Shown here in pieces: positions 1 to 8,945 of a stretch of DNA of 64,000 nt. The notes below the pieces were generated by a model. It did no database searches and had not been told where the DNA came from. It saw only the letters and a list, made by a program, of their open reading frames with translations. Source of the stretch: CAZIKB01 sp964539665. Its GTDB lineage: Bacteria > Zhuqueibacterota > Zhuqueibacteria > Oceanimicrobiales > Oceanimicrobiaceae. Every line of letters starts with the position of its first letter. Position 1 is the stretch's first letter. Position numbers and translations under genes: made by a program. The DNA lies in assembly GCA_964539665.1 (NCBI GenBank), contig CAZIKB010000004.1, forward strand, positions 1 to 64,000. Direction: 5' to 3'.

Positions 1-1
1 C

Positions 2-30
2 TCGGATAAAGCTAAAACGGCTTTATCCGA
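2..30. repeat. Perfect 11-bp inverted repeat at the window edge
   Basis: Bases 2-12 (TCGGATAAAGC) are the exact reverse complement of 20-30, with a 7-base loop. The hairpin carries two stop codons in the frame of the downstream propeller gene and lies about 20 bases before its homologous repeats begin. It could be a terminator of an unseen upstream gene or a sequence junction. There is no T-run, so a classical intrinsic terminator is not well supported. Confidence 0.5.
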
Positions 31-48
31 CATTTCAAAGTTGACATA

Positions 49-1287
49 ACACTAGCCAAGTTTGATGGTACAGACTGGGACGTTTATAACGCAACAAACT
101 CAGATCTACCAAATAATGATGTCAGTGCCATTGCAATTGATGTCGAAGGTACTAAATGGATTGGTACTAATGGTGGTTTGGCGAAATTTGATGGTGTGAA
201 TTGGTACGTGTATGACAAAGATAACATTGGCTTACCAAGTGACTGGATCCATGCTATTGCTATTGACACAAAAGACAATAAATGGATAGGGACTGATGAT
301 GGATTGGCAAAGTTTGATGGCGTTAACTGGAAGGTCTATAATAGTAGTAACTCTGCATTGCCAAATAGTATTGTCGATGCTCTTGCAATAGATGTACAGG
401 GGAATAAATGGATTGGGACTTGGGGAGGTGGTCTTTCAAGATATAACGGATTTAGTTTTAGAAATTATGATCCTTGGAATTCTGACTTACCGAGCATATA
501 CATTGATGCTCTTGCCATTGATGCACAGGGTAACAAATGGATTGGGGCTCATCAAGTGTGGGGTCTTTATGGTGGTGGCTTGGCGAAATTCGACGGTGTA
601 AATTGGGCAGTATATAGTTGGACAAATTCTGGATTACAAAATAATGATATTAAAGTAATTACAATCGATACAGAAAGTACCAAATGGATTGGGACTCCGA
701 GTGGGTTGGATAAGTTTAAAGGAACAACTTGGACGAATTTTGACGAGTATAATAGTGGATTACCACACAACTATGTTCGTACTGTTGCCATTGATCCACA
801 AGGGAATAAATGGATTGGGACTATGGGTGGTTTAGCAAAGTTTGATGGAGTAAACTGGACTATATTCAACGTAAATAACTCGGCTCTACCAAATAATGAT
901 GTACGTGCTGTTGCCATTGACGCACAAGGGAACAAATGGATTGGAACATACAGAGGTGGATTGGCCGTTTACCATGAGGGCAGTGTGGTTTCTGTGCAAG
1001 ATAGCCCTATAGCAGAGATACCATCTAAATTTATGCTTTCTCATAACTATCCGAATCCTTTTAATCCATCCACAATAATTTCATATACAATACCAAGTTC
1101 ATATTTTGTTAATTTGAAAGTATATGATATACTTGGAAGAGAAATTCAAACGCTCGTTAATGAATTTCAGAAAGCAGGAATATATTCAGTTACTTTTGAT
1201 GCAAGTGGATTTTCGAGCGGTGTCTATTTTTACAGAATACATATTGGCGATTTTTTAGAAACTAAAAAGATGTTATTTTTGAGATAG
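49..1287 (+). CDS. 5'-truncated two-component-regulator-type propeller protein with type IX sorting domain
   Basis: The open frame carries seven repeats of about 45 residues built on NKWIGT-GGLAKFDG-W, the pattern of Reg_prop (two-component regulator propeller) blades, plus a partial first repeat (LAKFDGTDWDVYN). The last ~85 residues form a type IX secretion sorting domain with NYPNPFNPST, LKVYDILGRE, SSGVYFYR and a final KKMLFLR, so the product is probably exported and surface anchored. No plausible start codon with a ribosome-binding site exists: the frame is open back to stops at 7 and 13, inside the edge hairpin, and the TTG at 178 lies in the middle of a repeat. The 5' half of the gene, including the signal peptide, therefore appears lost or broken at the left edge. 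The blade and sorting domains are clear; the ligand is unknown. Confidence 0.75.
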   Translation, partial: TLAKFDGTDWDVYNATNSDLPNNDVSAIAIDVEGTKWIGTNGGLAKFDGVNWYVYDKDNIGLPSDWIHAIAIDTKDNKWIGTDDGLAKFDGVNWKVYNSSNSALPNSIVDALAIDVQGNKWIGTWGGGLSRYNGFSFRNYDPWNSDLPSIYIDALAIDAQGNKWIGAHQVWGLYGGGLAKFDGVNWAVYSWTNSGLQNNDIKVITIDTESTKWIGTPSGLDKFKGTTWTNFDEYNSGLPHNYVRTVAIDPQGNKWIGTMGGLAKFDGVNWTIFNVNNSALPNNDVRAVAIDAQGNKWIGTYRGGLAVYHEGSVVSVQDSPIAEIPSKFMLSHNYPNPFNPSTIISYTIPSSYFVNLKVYDILGREIQTLVNEFQKAGIYSVTFDASGFSSGVYFYRIHIGDFLETKKMLFLR

Positions 1288-1453
1288 TATCAAATGACCT
1301 TAACTTACTATTAATGTATGTCTTGCACCTAACTCTGTGTGGAGTGGACGAAGGGCAAATGGCTTCTGGTCAGGTTCGGTGCTCTATTAAAGGCCTTTAT
1401 GAAATATCAGATCAAGTGCTTTAAAGTCCTTCGCCACTCACGCCCATGTTATG

Positions 1454-1632
1454 AAGATAAGCCATTAATTTAAGCGAATTTCAATAATTAATTAAATCGA
1501 TTTCGGATAATAGGTGAAATGAGGAGTTTAAATAATCATCATGAAAGCTACGTTCTTTTCATTTAGTGTCTGGGTGCTCTTGCTCACAATTACCAGTATC
1601 ATCCTCCTGGACACACAACGAACTGCCAAAGC
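1454..1632 (+). repeat. Left copy of ~180-bp direct repeat (leader plus signal-peptide codons)
   Basis: This segment matches 2514-2692 at a constant offset of 1060 bases with only about ten substitutions. The identical core runs from TTTAAGCGAATTTC through the GAGGAG ribosome-binding site and the ATG into the signal-peptide codons. Similarity stops just after codon 31. Confidence 0.9.
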
Positions 1633-1657
1633 AAAGGGAACCATGCCAGTCGAATAA
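1541..1657 (+). pseudogene. Orphan signal-peptide fragment, duplicate of the 5' end of the gene at 2601
   Basis: The frame encodes 38 residues. The first 31 copy the signal peptide of the 817-residue protein at 2601 (MKATFFSF-VWVLLL-I-SIILLDTQRTAKA) with a few substitutions, and then it runs into seven unrelated residues and a TAA stop. The ribosome-binding site and leader are preserved, so it may still be translated into a free signal-peptide-like product. It most likely remains from the duplication or rearrangement that brought in the toxin-antitoxin pair. Confidence 0.7.
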
Positions 1658-1724
1658 TAGTAATTGACAAACCAAAATAATCTTCATATCTTTATTATGG
1701 AAGTCTTATATATTGAGGAAAATT

Positions 1725-2039
1725 ATGGAAAAGCAATACGTCGAAAAACGCGATGAAGGCTACTGGATTGCCGGAACCCGCGTCTCGCTCGATTCAGTGG
1801 TGCTTGCTTTTTGGGACGGGTTGTCTCCCGAAACCATTGTGGCAGAGTGTTTTCCTGTTCTAACGCTCGAGCAGGTTTATGGCGCCATTACTTACTATTT
1901 AAGTCATCGGGATGAAATTAATGATTATCTTAAGCAGGCTGAAGCAGAGTTTGAGAACCTACGACAGACTACGAATGAACCAACGTTTTCTAAGAAAATG
2001 GCTGAAGCACGTAGACAGATGCAAATGTCGCACTCATGA
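1725..2039 (+). CDS. DUF433 family antitoxin-like protein
   Basis: A 104-residue protein with the DUF433 pattern: a short beta strand, then GYWIAGTRVSLDSVVLAFWDGLSPETI, followed by a winged-helix-like LTLEQVYGAITYYLSH and an acidic C-terminal helix. DUF433 proteins are typically encoded just before a PIN-like DUF5615 protein and are regarded as the antitoxin and repressor. The ATG at 1725 is preferred over the upstream TTG at 1713 because GAGG lies seven bases before it. The stop overlaps the start of the next gene in an ATGA, which indicates translational coupling. Confidence 0.85.
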   Translation: MEKQYVEKRDEGYWIAGTRVSLDSVVLAFWDGLSPETIVAECFPVLTLEQVYGAITYYLSHRDEINDYLKQAEAEFENLRQTTNEPTFSKKMAEARRQMQMSHS

Positions 2040-2386
2040 AAGTTCGTTTTCAAGCAGATGCTGACCTGAATCAAATCATCGTCAAAGCAACCTTGCGCCG
2101 CGAGCCGACCATAGACTTTCAGACTGCACAAACGGCCAAGCTCTCTGGTTTGGAGGATGAAGAGGTTTTGGTAATAGCTGCCAAAGAAGGTAGGCTTCTC
2201 GTGACACACGACCGTAAGACGATACCTCATTATTTTGCAGAATTCATAATGTCTCAGGCTAGCCCAGGAGTTTTGATCGTTCCGCAAAAGCTGCCAGTGG
2301 CCAATGTTGTAGAAGATTTGATTTTGATATGGGCAGCAAGTGAGGCTGAAGAATGGATAAATCGAATTCATTCTTTGCCATTATGA
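2036..2386 (+). CDS. DUF5615 PIN-like toxin
   Basis: A 116-residue protein of the DUF5615/Mut7-C PIN-like family. It has an N-terminal acidic motif (FQADADLN), a central LEDEEVLVIAAKEGRLLVTHDRKTIP that supplies the conserved DxD/THD acidic residues, and a C-terminal helix. PIN-like proteins of this type are predicted RNases and toxins of type II modules. The gene overlaps its DUF433 partner by four bases. The pair lies between two copies of the leader of the next gene, which suggests insertion as a cassette. Confidence 0.85.
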   Translation: MKVRFQADADLNQIIVKATLRREPTIDFQTAQTAKLSGLEDEEVLVIAAKEGRLLVTHDRKTIPHYFAEFIMSQASPGVLIVPQKLPVANVVEDLILIWAASEAEEWINRIHSLPL

Positions 2387-2513
2387 AAGCCTGACATTGC
2401 ATTGAGACAGCAGGGCTCCTGCTTTTTGGGTTATTTTAGTGCTCTTGCCAAATTTATTTTAATCAGCATGTTAGATGCTCTTAAACCTGCTATCGCTCAT
2501 GCTTGGTGTTATT

Positions 2514-2692
2514 AAGATAAGCCACTTATTTAAGCGAATTTCAATAATTAATTAAATCGATTTCGGATAATAGGTGAAATGAGGAGTTTAAATAATCATC
2601 ATGAAAGCTACGTTCTTTTCATTCAATGTCTGGGTGCTCTTGCTGGCAATCATTAGTATCATCCTCCTGGACACACAACGAACTGCCAAAGC
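2514..2692 (+). repeat. Right copy of ~180-bp direct repeat
   Basis: This is the partner of 1454-1632 and contains the functional leader, the GAGGAG site at 2581-2586 and the first ~31 codons of the gene at 2601. About 880 bases, mostly the DUF433/DUF5615 pair, separate the two copies. Confidence 0.9.
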
Positions 2693-5054
2693 ACAAGAAG
2701 TTCCTCCCGTTCTGGAATTTCCGCAAATGGGCTTAGATGATACTTCAACCTATCGCGGCTATACAACGCGCTTCTTCCAGGATTCTGATGGGAATACTTT
2801 GCAAATATATATTAAGCAGCAGGAAGGGCGACTTGTCAATATTTGGGCGGATGCAGCAAATGAGAGCATCTCATTTACAGTTCGTGATGCCGCAGACCAG
2901 CCGGCAACCCTGACGTGGGATTCTCCCGGTGCCAAGCTGTCTGCGGAAGGCAAGATGCGCTATGTTGAGTATTCGTTGGTCTCAAAAACACCAGCGCTGG
3001 AAATAGGACATTTGGTCCTCAACACCATGCGTCTTGAGCGGGATTTTCAACATTTCAAAAAGCATCTTCAAGTATTTGATGCTGAACCGTTTATCCCGAA
3101 AGAGCTTCCCGAGCTCATAGACAACCTGGAGCGATTGCCGACAAATGTGCGGGCTGGTCATCTGACGCTGCTGAGCGCTGAAAGCATCGAGGAGTTGCGT
3201 TCGCGGCTGGTGCCAAAAATTGAATCCAAATCGCAGTGGCGGGTACGTGTCGAGCAGCCCACTTTAGACGGTAAAAATCTTTTGTCCCTTGAGCTTGGTG
3301 TGGACGCAAATCAAGCGACTATCGAGGTATCGAAAGATAAGATCTCATTTCAGTCAAATCAAAGCGATCCAATCAAACTGTACGTAAAAGTAGGGACAGA
3401 CTCACCTTCCCTGACTCCGCTCAAAAGCAAAGATATTTTCAACAGCGAATTCTTTCGGTTTTATGAACGAGCTAATTCACCACGATTGCAACGCCAGGTC
3501 AAAAGCATGGAGCTTTTGAGCTCTCGGGAGAAGCTCATGGCCGGAATCCCAAATTATGCAACCTACTTCGGGCGCGACATGATGATGTCGGCGCTCATGC
3601 TCGAACCAGTACTAAAGCCCGCGATGCTTGAGCACGTCATTGCCAGCGTTTTGAAAAAGTTAACTCCAAACGGAGAGGTCAGTCATGAGGAGGGACTTGG
3701 CAGTCAGGCCATCCGTGAAAATGCGGCAAAATACAACAAATTGATTGATGGATATATTCAACAAAAGACTCAGGATGAAGCTGCTAACAAGATTCTCGCT
3801 AACGCGGAGAAAATAATTGCAAACCTGCAAACCGTGACAGAGAATTACAACATGGTTGACGACGACTTTCAACTGCCAGTTCTGACGGCGCGCTACATAA
3901 CGAAATCGGATATTTCCAATGCTCGCAAGCGGGAATTCTTGCAATCCCCGATCAGCCAGGACGTTGAGTTTTCACATCTAACTTTGTTGCTCCGGAACCT
4001 CAATTATATAACAAAAGTATCGGCTTCCTATGTTGAGAATCCGGTTATCGAGAATTTGATCAGCTTCCGAAAACTTGACGGACAGCACTGGCATGCGGGA
4101 AGCTGGAGGGACAGCGCAGTGGGTTATGCAAGGGGCCGCTTTGCAATGGATATCAATATTGTTTGGGTTCCCCAGGCCCTGGAATCTATTGAAAAGATTT
4201 TTGCAAAATTAAGAGAGCTTGGCTTTTCTTTGAATAATCTACAAGAAAGTGCACCGGAAATTCAGAAGACAAACCTTATCGAATATTTCCAAAAACCAAA
4301 AGTCTTACAACAAGCTGTTAAAACCTGGCGCAGTGCAGTCGAACATTTTAAGGTGCATCTGAGTCCACAGCAGGTTTATTCACGGATTCAGGCCAAAATG
4401 AATTTGCTTCCCGAGAAAGAGCGCAATTACTGGGAAGGCGTCCTAACGAAAAGTACTGCCGACAAGAAAGGCGTAGATTTTCTTGCGATTTCTCTAAATG
4501 AGACCGGCGAGCCCATTCCAGTGGTTCACACGGATGTTGCGACCTGGTTTTTTCTCGAAAATTTTACTGAAAAAATTTTAAGTGGTGAAATAGAATCTGA
4601 TGAAGTTCTTCAACGACTGAGCATGTTCGTTACGCCTTACCCGGTTGGTTTATTCCTGGAAAACATTGGGCCCGTGGTTGCGAATGATGTCTATGCCTCA
4701 ACCGAAATATGGGAGAATTTCAAGCGTGACCTTTATCATTCTCCGAGTGTAATTTGGGGCCGAGAGGTTAACCTGCTCTTTTTAGGATTGGCCAAACAAA
4801 TCCTGGCAGCTTATGACTCCGAAGGTCGAATCAAAGATCCGCGCCTGACTTCGTATGTGCAGGAATTGCGCGCAATTTTGAAGAAGACTCTCACTGCAGT
4901 AGAGACATCGGGATTGAAGCATAACGAATTGTGGAGCTATCGTATTGAGGCCGATACACTTCTGCCGGCCCGTTATGCAACGACCACAGATATTCAACTC
5001 TGGAATCTAACGGATTTGGCCGTGCAATTTTTACTAGATCGTATCTCAAATTAA
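2601..5054 (+). CDS. Secreted six-hairpin glycosidase-like protein
   Basis: An 817-residue protein with a signal peptide (residues 1-31, ending TAKAQ). The N-terminal third looks beta-rich. From about residue 290 the protein resembles the (alpha/alpha)6-barrel fold of glycogen-debranching C-terminal and MGH1-type glycosidases: GIPNYATYFGRDMMMSALML around residues 314-333, and HWHAGSWRDSAVGYARGRF around 496-514, where acidic residues would be catalytic. The ATG has GAGGAG 14 bases upstream, a long spacing also kept in the duplicated copy. The gene is followed after 27 bases by a sodium/sugar symporter and then a GH97 enzyme, so it probably acts on an imported oligosaccharide. No exact family or substrate can be assigned by eye. 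Confidence 0.6.
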   Translation: MKATFFSFNVWVLLLAIISIILLDTQRTAKAQEVPPVLEFPQMGLDDTSTYRGYTTRFFQDSDGNTLQIYIKQQEGRLVNIWADAANESISFTVRDAADQPATLTWDSPGAKLSAEGKMRYVEYSLVSKTPALEIGHLVLNTMRLERDFQHFKKHLQVFDAEPFIPKELPELIDNLERLPTNVRAGHLTLLSAESIEELRSRLVPKIESKSQWRVRVEQPTLDGKNLLSLELGVDANQATIEVSKDKISFQSNQSDPIKLYVKVGTDSPSLTPLKSKDIFNSEFFRFYERANSPRLQRQVKSMELLSSREKLMAGIPNYATYFGRDMMMSALMLEPVLKPAMLEHVIASVLKKLTPNGEVSHEEGLGSQAIRENAAKYNKLIDGYIQQKTQDEAANKILANAEKIIANLQTVTENYNMVDDDFQLPVLTARYITKSDISNARKREFLQSPISQDVEFSHLTLLLRNLNYITKVSASYVENPVIENLISFRKLDGQHWHAGSWRDSAVGYARGRFAMDINIVWVPQALESIEKIFAKLRELGFSLNNLQESAPEIQKTNLIEYFQKPKVLQQAVKTWRSAVEHFKVHLSPQQVYSRIQAKMNLLPEKERNYWEGVLTKSTADKKGVDFLAISLNETGEPIPVVHTDVATWFFLENFTEKILSGEIESDEVLQRLSMFVTPYPVGLFLENIGPVVANDVYASTEIWENFKRDLYHSPSVIWGREVNLLFLGLAKQILAAYDSEGRIKDPRLTSYVQELRAILKKTLTAVETSGLKHNELWSYRIEADTLLPARYATTTDIQLWNLTDLAVQFLLDRISN

Positions 5055-5081
5055 GTATAAAGAAGGAGGTTGCCAAATATT

Positions 5082-6689
5082 ATGAATAGTATCGATTACT
5101 TAATTATTCTATTATACTTCATTGTCGTATTTTTTATAGCATGGTGGGTTGCATTTCGCGAGAAAGCAACCCGGGAGACTTCGGCTGGATATTTTCTGGC
5201 TGGCCGCAATGTTGGCTGGTTTGTAATTGGCGGATCACTTTTTGCGTCAAATATAGGCTCGGAACACCTGGTCGGTTTAGCTGGAACTGGCGCGGACAGT
5301 GGGGTGGCTGTGGCTCAGTTTGAAATTCTCGCCTCACTCATTTTACTTATTTTAGGTTGGGTGTTTGTGCCCTTCTATTTAAAAAGTCAGGTTTACACCA
5401 TGCCTGAATTTTTAGAACGTCGGTATTCTCCTGGCGCGCGCGCATATCTTTCCTGGATATCCATTGTCGGATATGTGCTGACAAAAATATCAGTCACTAT
5501 CGCGGCCGGCGGAATTGTTTTTGAAACCTTATTGGGAATCAATTTTTGGACGGGCGCTTTAATTGTGGTTGTCGCGACTGGACTCTACACAGTTTTCGGA
5601 GGTTTGCGGGCAGTTATTTATACAGACTTGATGCAAACTTTTGTGTTGATCGCCGGTTCGATTACTGTTACTGTGATCGGACTTAACGCCCTTGGCGGCT
5701 GGGGCGCTATGCATGAGATAGCCGGCGGCAGTTTTTTCAACATGTGGAAGCCCATGTCTGATCCCGATTTTCCCTGGACTGGTATTTTGTTCGGCGCCCC
5801 GATTTTAGGTGTATGGTATTGGTGTACGGATCAATTTATTGTACAACGCGTCCTTTCTGCAAAAAATCAAGATCATGCACGCCGTGGGACGATTTTCGGG
5901 GGATTCCTGAAAATATTACCTCTGTTCATTTTTGTTATTCCCGGCGTGATCGCTTATTGCCTGGCTCAAACAGGCCAAATTGAATTGGAGCAATCCGACG
6001 CCGCGTTGCCGACACTGGTTGGCGCTCTGTTGCCAATGGGTTTCCGGGGTCTGGTTGTAGCTGGATTACTGGCCGCTTTGATGAGTTCTCTATCCTCGGT
6101 TTTCAACTCATGTTCCACTTTGATCACATTAGATATTTACAAGAAAATGCGCCCTGAGGCATCTGAAAAGCGGCTGGTTTTGGTGGGACAATTAGCAACG
6201 GTCATTCTTGTTGTTCTGGGATTGTTATGGATTCCGCTCATAAAATCTATTTCCGGTCAATTGTACAAATATCTTCAAAGTGTCCAGGCATATATTTCGC
6301 CGCCCATTGCCGCTGTTTTCCTGTTAGGGATATTCATTAAGCGATTGAATGGCCGGGGGGCCATGGCGTCTCTTCTGGTGGGATTCGTACTCGGAATGGG
6401 GCGTCTCATCGCTGAAATCAACAAGGACCAGTTGAGCGGATTATTATACAATTATGCCGATATCAATTTTTTACATTTTGCAGTTTTCCTGTTTATCATT
6501 TGCTCGGCAGTTCTGGTTGGAGCGAGCCTGACAGCCCCGCCACCATCAGATGACAAGCTTAAGGATTTAACTTATTCAACTACCTCGAAAACTACCGAAT
6601 CCAATCCGGTTTGGCATAGACGTGATTTACAGCTTTCGGTTCTCCTATGTATAATTGTGGGAGCTATCTGGATTTACTTTAACGGTTGA
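5082..6689 (+). CDS. Sodium/solute symporter, SGLT-like (SSS family)
   Basis: A 535-residue membrane protein with about 14 hydrophobic helices. The N-terminal YFLAGRNVGWFVIGGSLFASNIGSEHLVGLAGTGA is the characteristic SSS start of the sugar branch (vSGLT-like), and AALMSSLSSVFNSCSTLITLDIYKK is the conserved sodium-site region of helix 8. AAGGAGG at 5063-5069 sits 12 bases before ATG 5082; the in-frame TTG at 5070 touches the ribosome-binding site and is unlikely. Its place between a glycosidase-like gene and a GH97 gene supports sodium-driven uptake of a monosaccharide such as glucose. Confidence 0.88.
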   Translation: MNSIDYLIILLYFIVVFFIAWWVAFREKATRETSAGYFLAGRNVGWFVIGGSLFASNIGSEHLVGLAGTGADSGVAVAQFEILASLILLILGWVFVPFYLKSQVYTMPEFLERRYSPGARAYLSWISIVGYVLTKISVTIAAGGIVFETLLGINFWTGALIVVVATGLYTVFGGLRAVIYTDLMQTFVLIAGSITVTVIGLNALGGWGAMHEIAGGSFFNMWKPMSDPDFPWTGILFGAPILGVWYWCTDQFIVQRVLSAKNQDHARRGTIFGGFLKILPLFIFVIPGVIAYCLAQTGQIELEQSDAALPTLVGALLPMGFRGLVVAGLLAALMSSLSSVFNSCSTLITLDIYKKMRPEASEKRLVLVGQLATVILVVLGLLWIPLIKSISGQLYKYLQSVQAYISPPIAAVFLLGIFIKRLNGRGAMASLLVGFVLGMGRLIAEINKDQLSGLLYNYADINFLHFAVFLFIICSAVLVGASLTAPPPSDDKLKDLTYSTTSKTTESNPVWHRRDLQLSVLLCIIVGAIWIYFNG

Positions 6690-6758
6690 ATATTATGGAA
6701 CATTTAGATTCTTTATTAATATTGGCGGTAACTGTTCTATTGATTAGGAGGAAAAATC

Positions 6759-8858
6759 ATGAACTTGAACAAACACTATAAACTATGTACGCTTGCCCTT
6801 CTGCTGCTCTTGTTCAGCCAGTGTAAACAGGACGGAGAAAAAAGCATCGACGTCTCCTCACCGGACGGTAAGATCAAAGTCACGTTTATGCTTACCGAGG
6901 GCGTTCCATACTATCAGGTCAGCCGTTCCGGCAAAGACGTAATCAAAACTTCTAAGCTTGGATTTATTTTCAAAGACGCCGCTCCCCTGAACCAGAACCT
7001 GACAAATATTGGAAGCCAGAAAAGCAGTTTTGATGAAACCTGGACTCAACCCTGGGGGGAGGTCAAAGAGATCAGGAACCATTACAACGAACTCCGGATT
7101 CAGCTCGAAGAAACTACCGACGCACCGCGCAGGATGAACCTAATTTTCAGGGTATACGACTACGGCCTCGGGTTTCGCTATGAGTTGCCTGAACAGGATC
7201 ACCTTAGTGACTTTCAGATCATGAACGAGGAAACAGAATTTGTTCTGACGGGCGATCATCAGGCCTGGTGGATTCCGGCCTACCAGCGCGAACGCTACGA
7301 ATACTTATACAATAAATCCCTGCTCAGTTCAATCCCCGTCGATTCTATCCGAGCAGTCCACACACCGATGACGCTCGAAACCGCCGACGGCTTGTTCATG
7401 AGTTTCCACGAGGCTAACCTTACAGACTATGCTTCCATGACCCTGGCTGGCTTTCAGAACAACACCCTGCATTGCGATCTCGTTCCCTGGTCCGATGGCG
7501 TCAAAGTGAAATCCTCCACCCCACTCCAGACTCCGTGGCGTACTATTCAGATCGCTGAAAATGCGGGTGATTTGATCACATCCTACCTCATCCTGAATTT
7601 GAACGAGCCTAACAAACTGGAAGACGTTTCCTGGATTAAACCCGCAAAATATGTGGGTATCTGGTGGGGAATGCACGTTAACAAATACACGTGGGGCTCT
7701 GGAGAGAAACATGGCGCAACGACAGCAAACACCAAACAATATATCGACTTTGCGGCAAAGTACGGTTTTCCGGGAGTTCTTGTTGAAGGCTGGAACGTGG
7801 GCTGGGATGGCGACTGGACTCAGAATGGGGAGCTATTCAAATTTACCACCTCATACGAAGACTTTAATATTGACGAACTGAGCAGCTACGCAGAAGTTAG
7901 AGGAGTAAAGCTCATTGGCCACCACGAGACCGGGGCTTCTGTCGTAAACTACGAGCGACAAATGGAGGATGCTTTCGAATATTACCGCAAATACGGAATT
8001 GAAAAAATCAAAACAGGATACGTGGGCTGGTCCCAGGGAATAAAACGCATGGATGAATCTGACAATTCCGTACAAATGGAGTGGCACCATGGTCAGCACA
8101 TGGTGAGGCATTACAGAAAGGTAGTCGAAACTGCGGCCAGATATCACATAATGCTGGATGTTCATGAGCCTATCAAAGACACCGGCATCCGTCGGACCTA
8201 TCCGAATATGATGACTCGCGAGGGAGCCAGGGGGCAGGAATACAACGCATGGAGTCCCGATGGCGGCAATCCGCCGGAACATGAGACCATTCTGCCATTC
8301 ACCCGAATGCTCTCTGGGCCTATGGATTTTACGCCCGGAGTATTTGACCTGCTCTTTGAGGATTACAATCCCAACAACCGGGTCAACACGACACTGGCGA
8401 AACAACTCGCTCTCTATGTGGTTCTCTACAGCCCGTTGCACATGGCCGCCGATTTGCCTGAAAACTATGAGGAGCAACCGGCTTTTCAATTCATCCTGGA
8501 TGTTCCTGTTGACTGGCAAAATACAAAAGTGTTACATGCTCAAATTGGTGACTACATTACGATTGCCCGCCAGGATAGAAATAGCGAAGACTGGTATATT
8601 GGCAGCGTCACGGATGAAAAGGGACGTACACTTGAGGCGCCGTTGAGTTTTCTCGATGCTGATCAAAAATACGTAGCTGAGATCTATGCAGACGCCGATG
8701 ACGCGAATTGGACGAATAATCCTCTGACACTTGACATTTCAAAAGCGCAGGTAGATCGCTCCAGCATCCTCAAGTTCAGACTGGCTCCTGGAGGCGGGCA
8801 GGCTATCCGCATCCGCCCGGCAACAGACGAGGAAGCAAACCACATTCAGCCTTATTGA
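6759..8858 (+). CDS. Glycoside hydrolase family 97, alpha-glucosidase-like lipoprotein
   Basis: A 699-residue protein with a lipoprotein signal (LLLLFSQC). The layout is that of GH97: N-terminal beta-super-sandwich (SPDGKIKVTF, PWGEVKEIRNHYNELRI), central TIM barrel (YVGIWWGMHVNKYTWGSG, GVLVEGWNVGWDGDW) and a C-terminal beta domain. Glu470 (VHEPI), Glu488 and Glu494 (TREGARGQEY) are spaced 18 and 6 apart, like the catalytic and calcium-binding glutamates of Bacteroides SusB. The strand reading KTGYVG lacks the Asp used by retaining GH97 enzymes. Together these suggest the inverting alpha-glucosidase type. AGGAGG precedes the ATG. The enzyme is probably periplasmic, releasing glucose for the two flanking symporters. 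Confidence 0.9.
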   Translation: MNLNKHYKLCTLALLLLLFSQCKQDGEKSIDVSSPDGKIKVTFMLTEGVPYYQVSRSGKDVIKTSKLGFIFKDAAPLNQNLTNIGSQKSSFDETWTQPWGEVKEIRNHYNELRIQLEETTDAPRRMNLIFRVYDYGLGFRYELPEQDHLSDFQIMNEETEFVLTGDHQAWWIPAYQRERYEYLYNKSLLSSIPVDSIRAVHTPMTLETADGLFMSFHEANLTDYASMTLAGFQNNTLHCDLVPWSDGVKVKSSTPLQTPWRTIQIAENAGDLITSYLILNLNEPNKLEDVSWIKPAKYVGIWWGMHVNKYTWGSGEKHGATTANTKQYIDFAAKYGFPGVLVEGWNVGWDGDWTQNGELFKFTTSYEDFNIDELSSYAEVRGVKLIGHHETGASVVNYERQMEDAFEYYRKYGIEKIKTGYVGWSQGIKRMDESDNSVQMEWHHGQHMVRHYRKVVETAARYHIMLDVHEPIKDTGIRRTYPNMMTREGARGQEYNAWSPDGGNPPEHETILPFTRMLSGPMDFTPGVFDLLFEDYNPNNRVNTTLAKQLALYVVLYSPLHMAADLPENYEEQPAFQFILDVPVDWQNTKVLHAQIGDYITIARQDRNSEDWYIGSVTDEKGRTLEAPLSFLDADQKYVAEIYADADDANWTNNPLTLDISKAQVDRSSILKFRLAPGGGQAIRIRPATDEEANHIQPY

Positions 8859-8945
8859 TTTTGTTTTGCCCAGAAATAGAGCGAAATGTTGAAAAGTTAT
8901 CCGTAGTGTTTGCCGAAAATATTTTTTATTAATTAAGGAAGAAAA

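Larger units (their letters stand above)
1288..1712. other. Intergenic region holding a duplicated leader
   Basis: There is no gene of normal size here. The second half (from about 1454) is the left copy of a direct repeat that also precedes the gene at 2601, and it includes the short reading frame at 1541-1657. Bases 1288-1453 show no recognisable feature, although roughly 40 bases just before 1454 still align loosely with those before 2514. Confidence 0.6.

Noticed and set aside
7851..8519. 222-codon minus-strand frame inside the GH97 gene
   Set aside because: The GH97 reading frame covers the same bases with clear family motifs; the opposite strand has no recognisable protein features.
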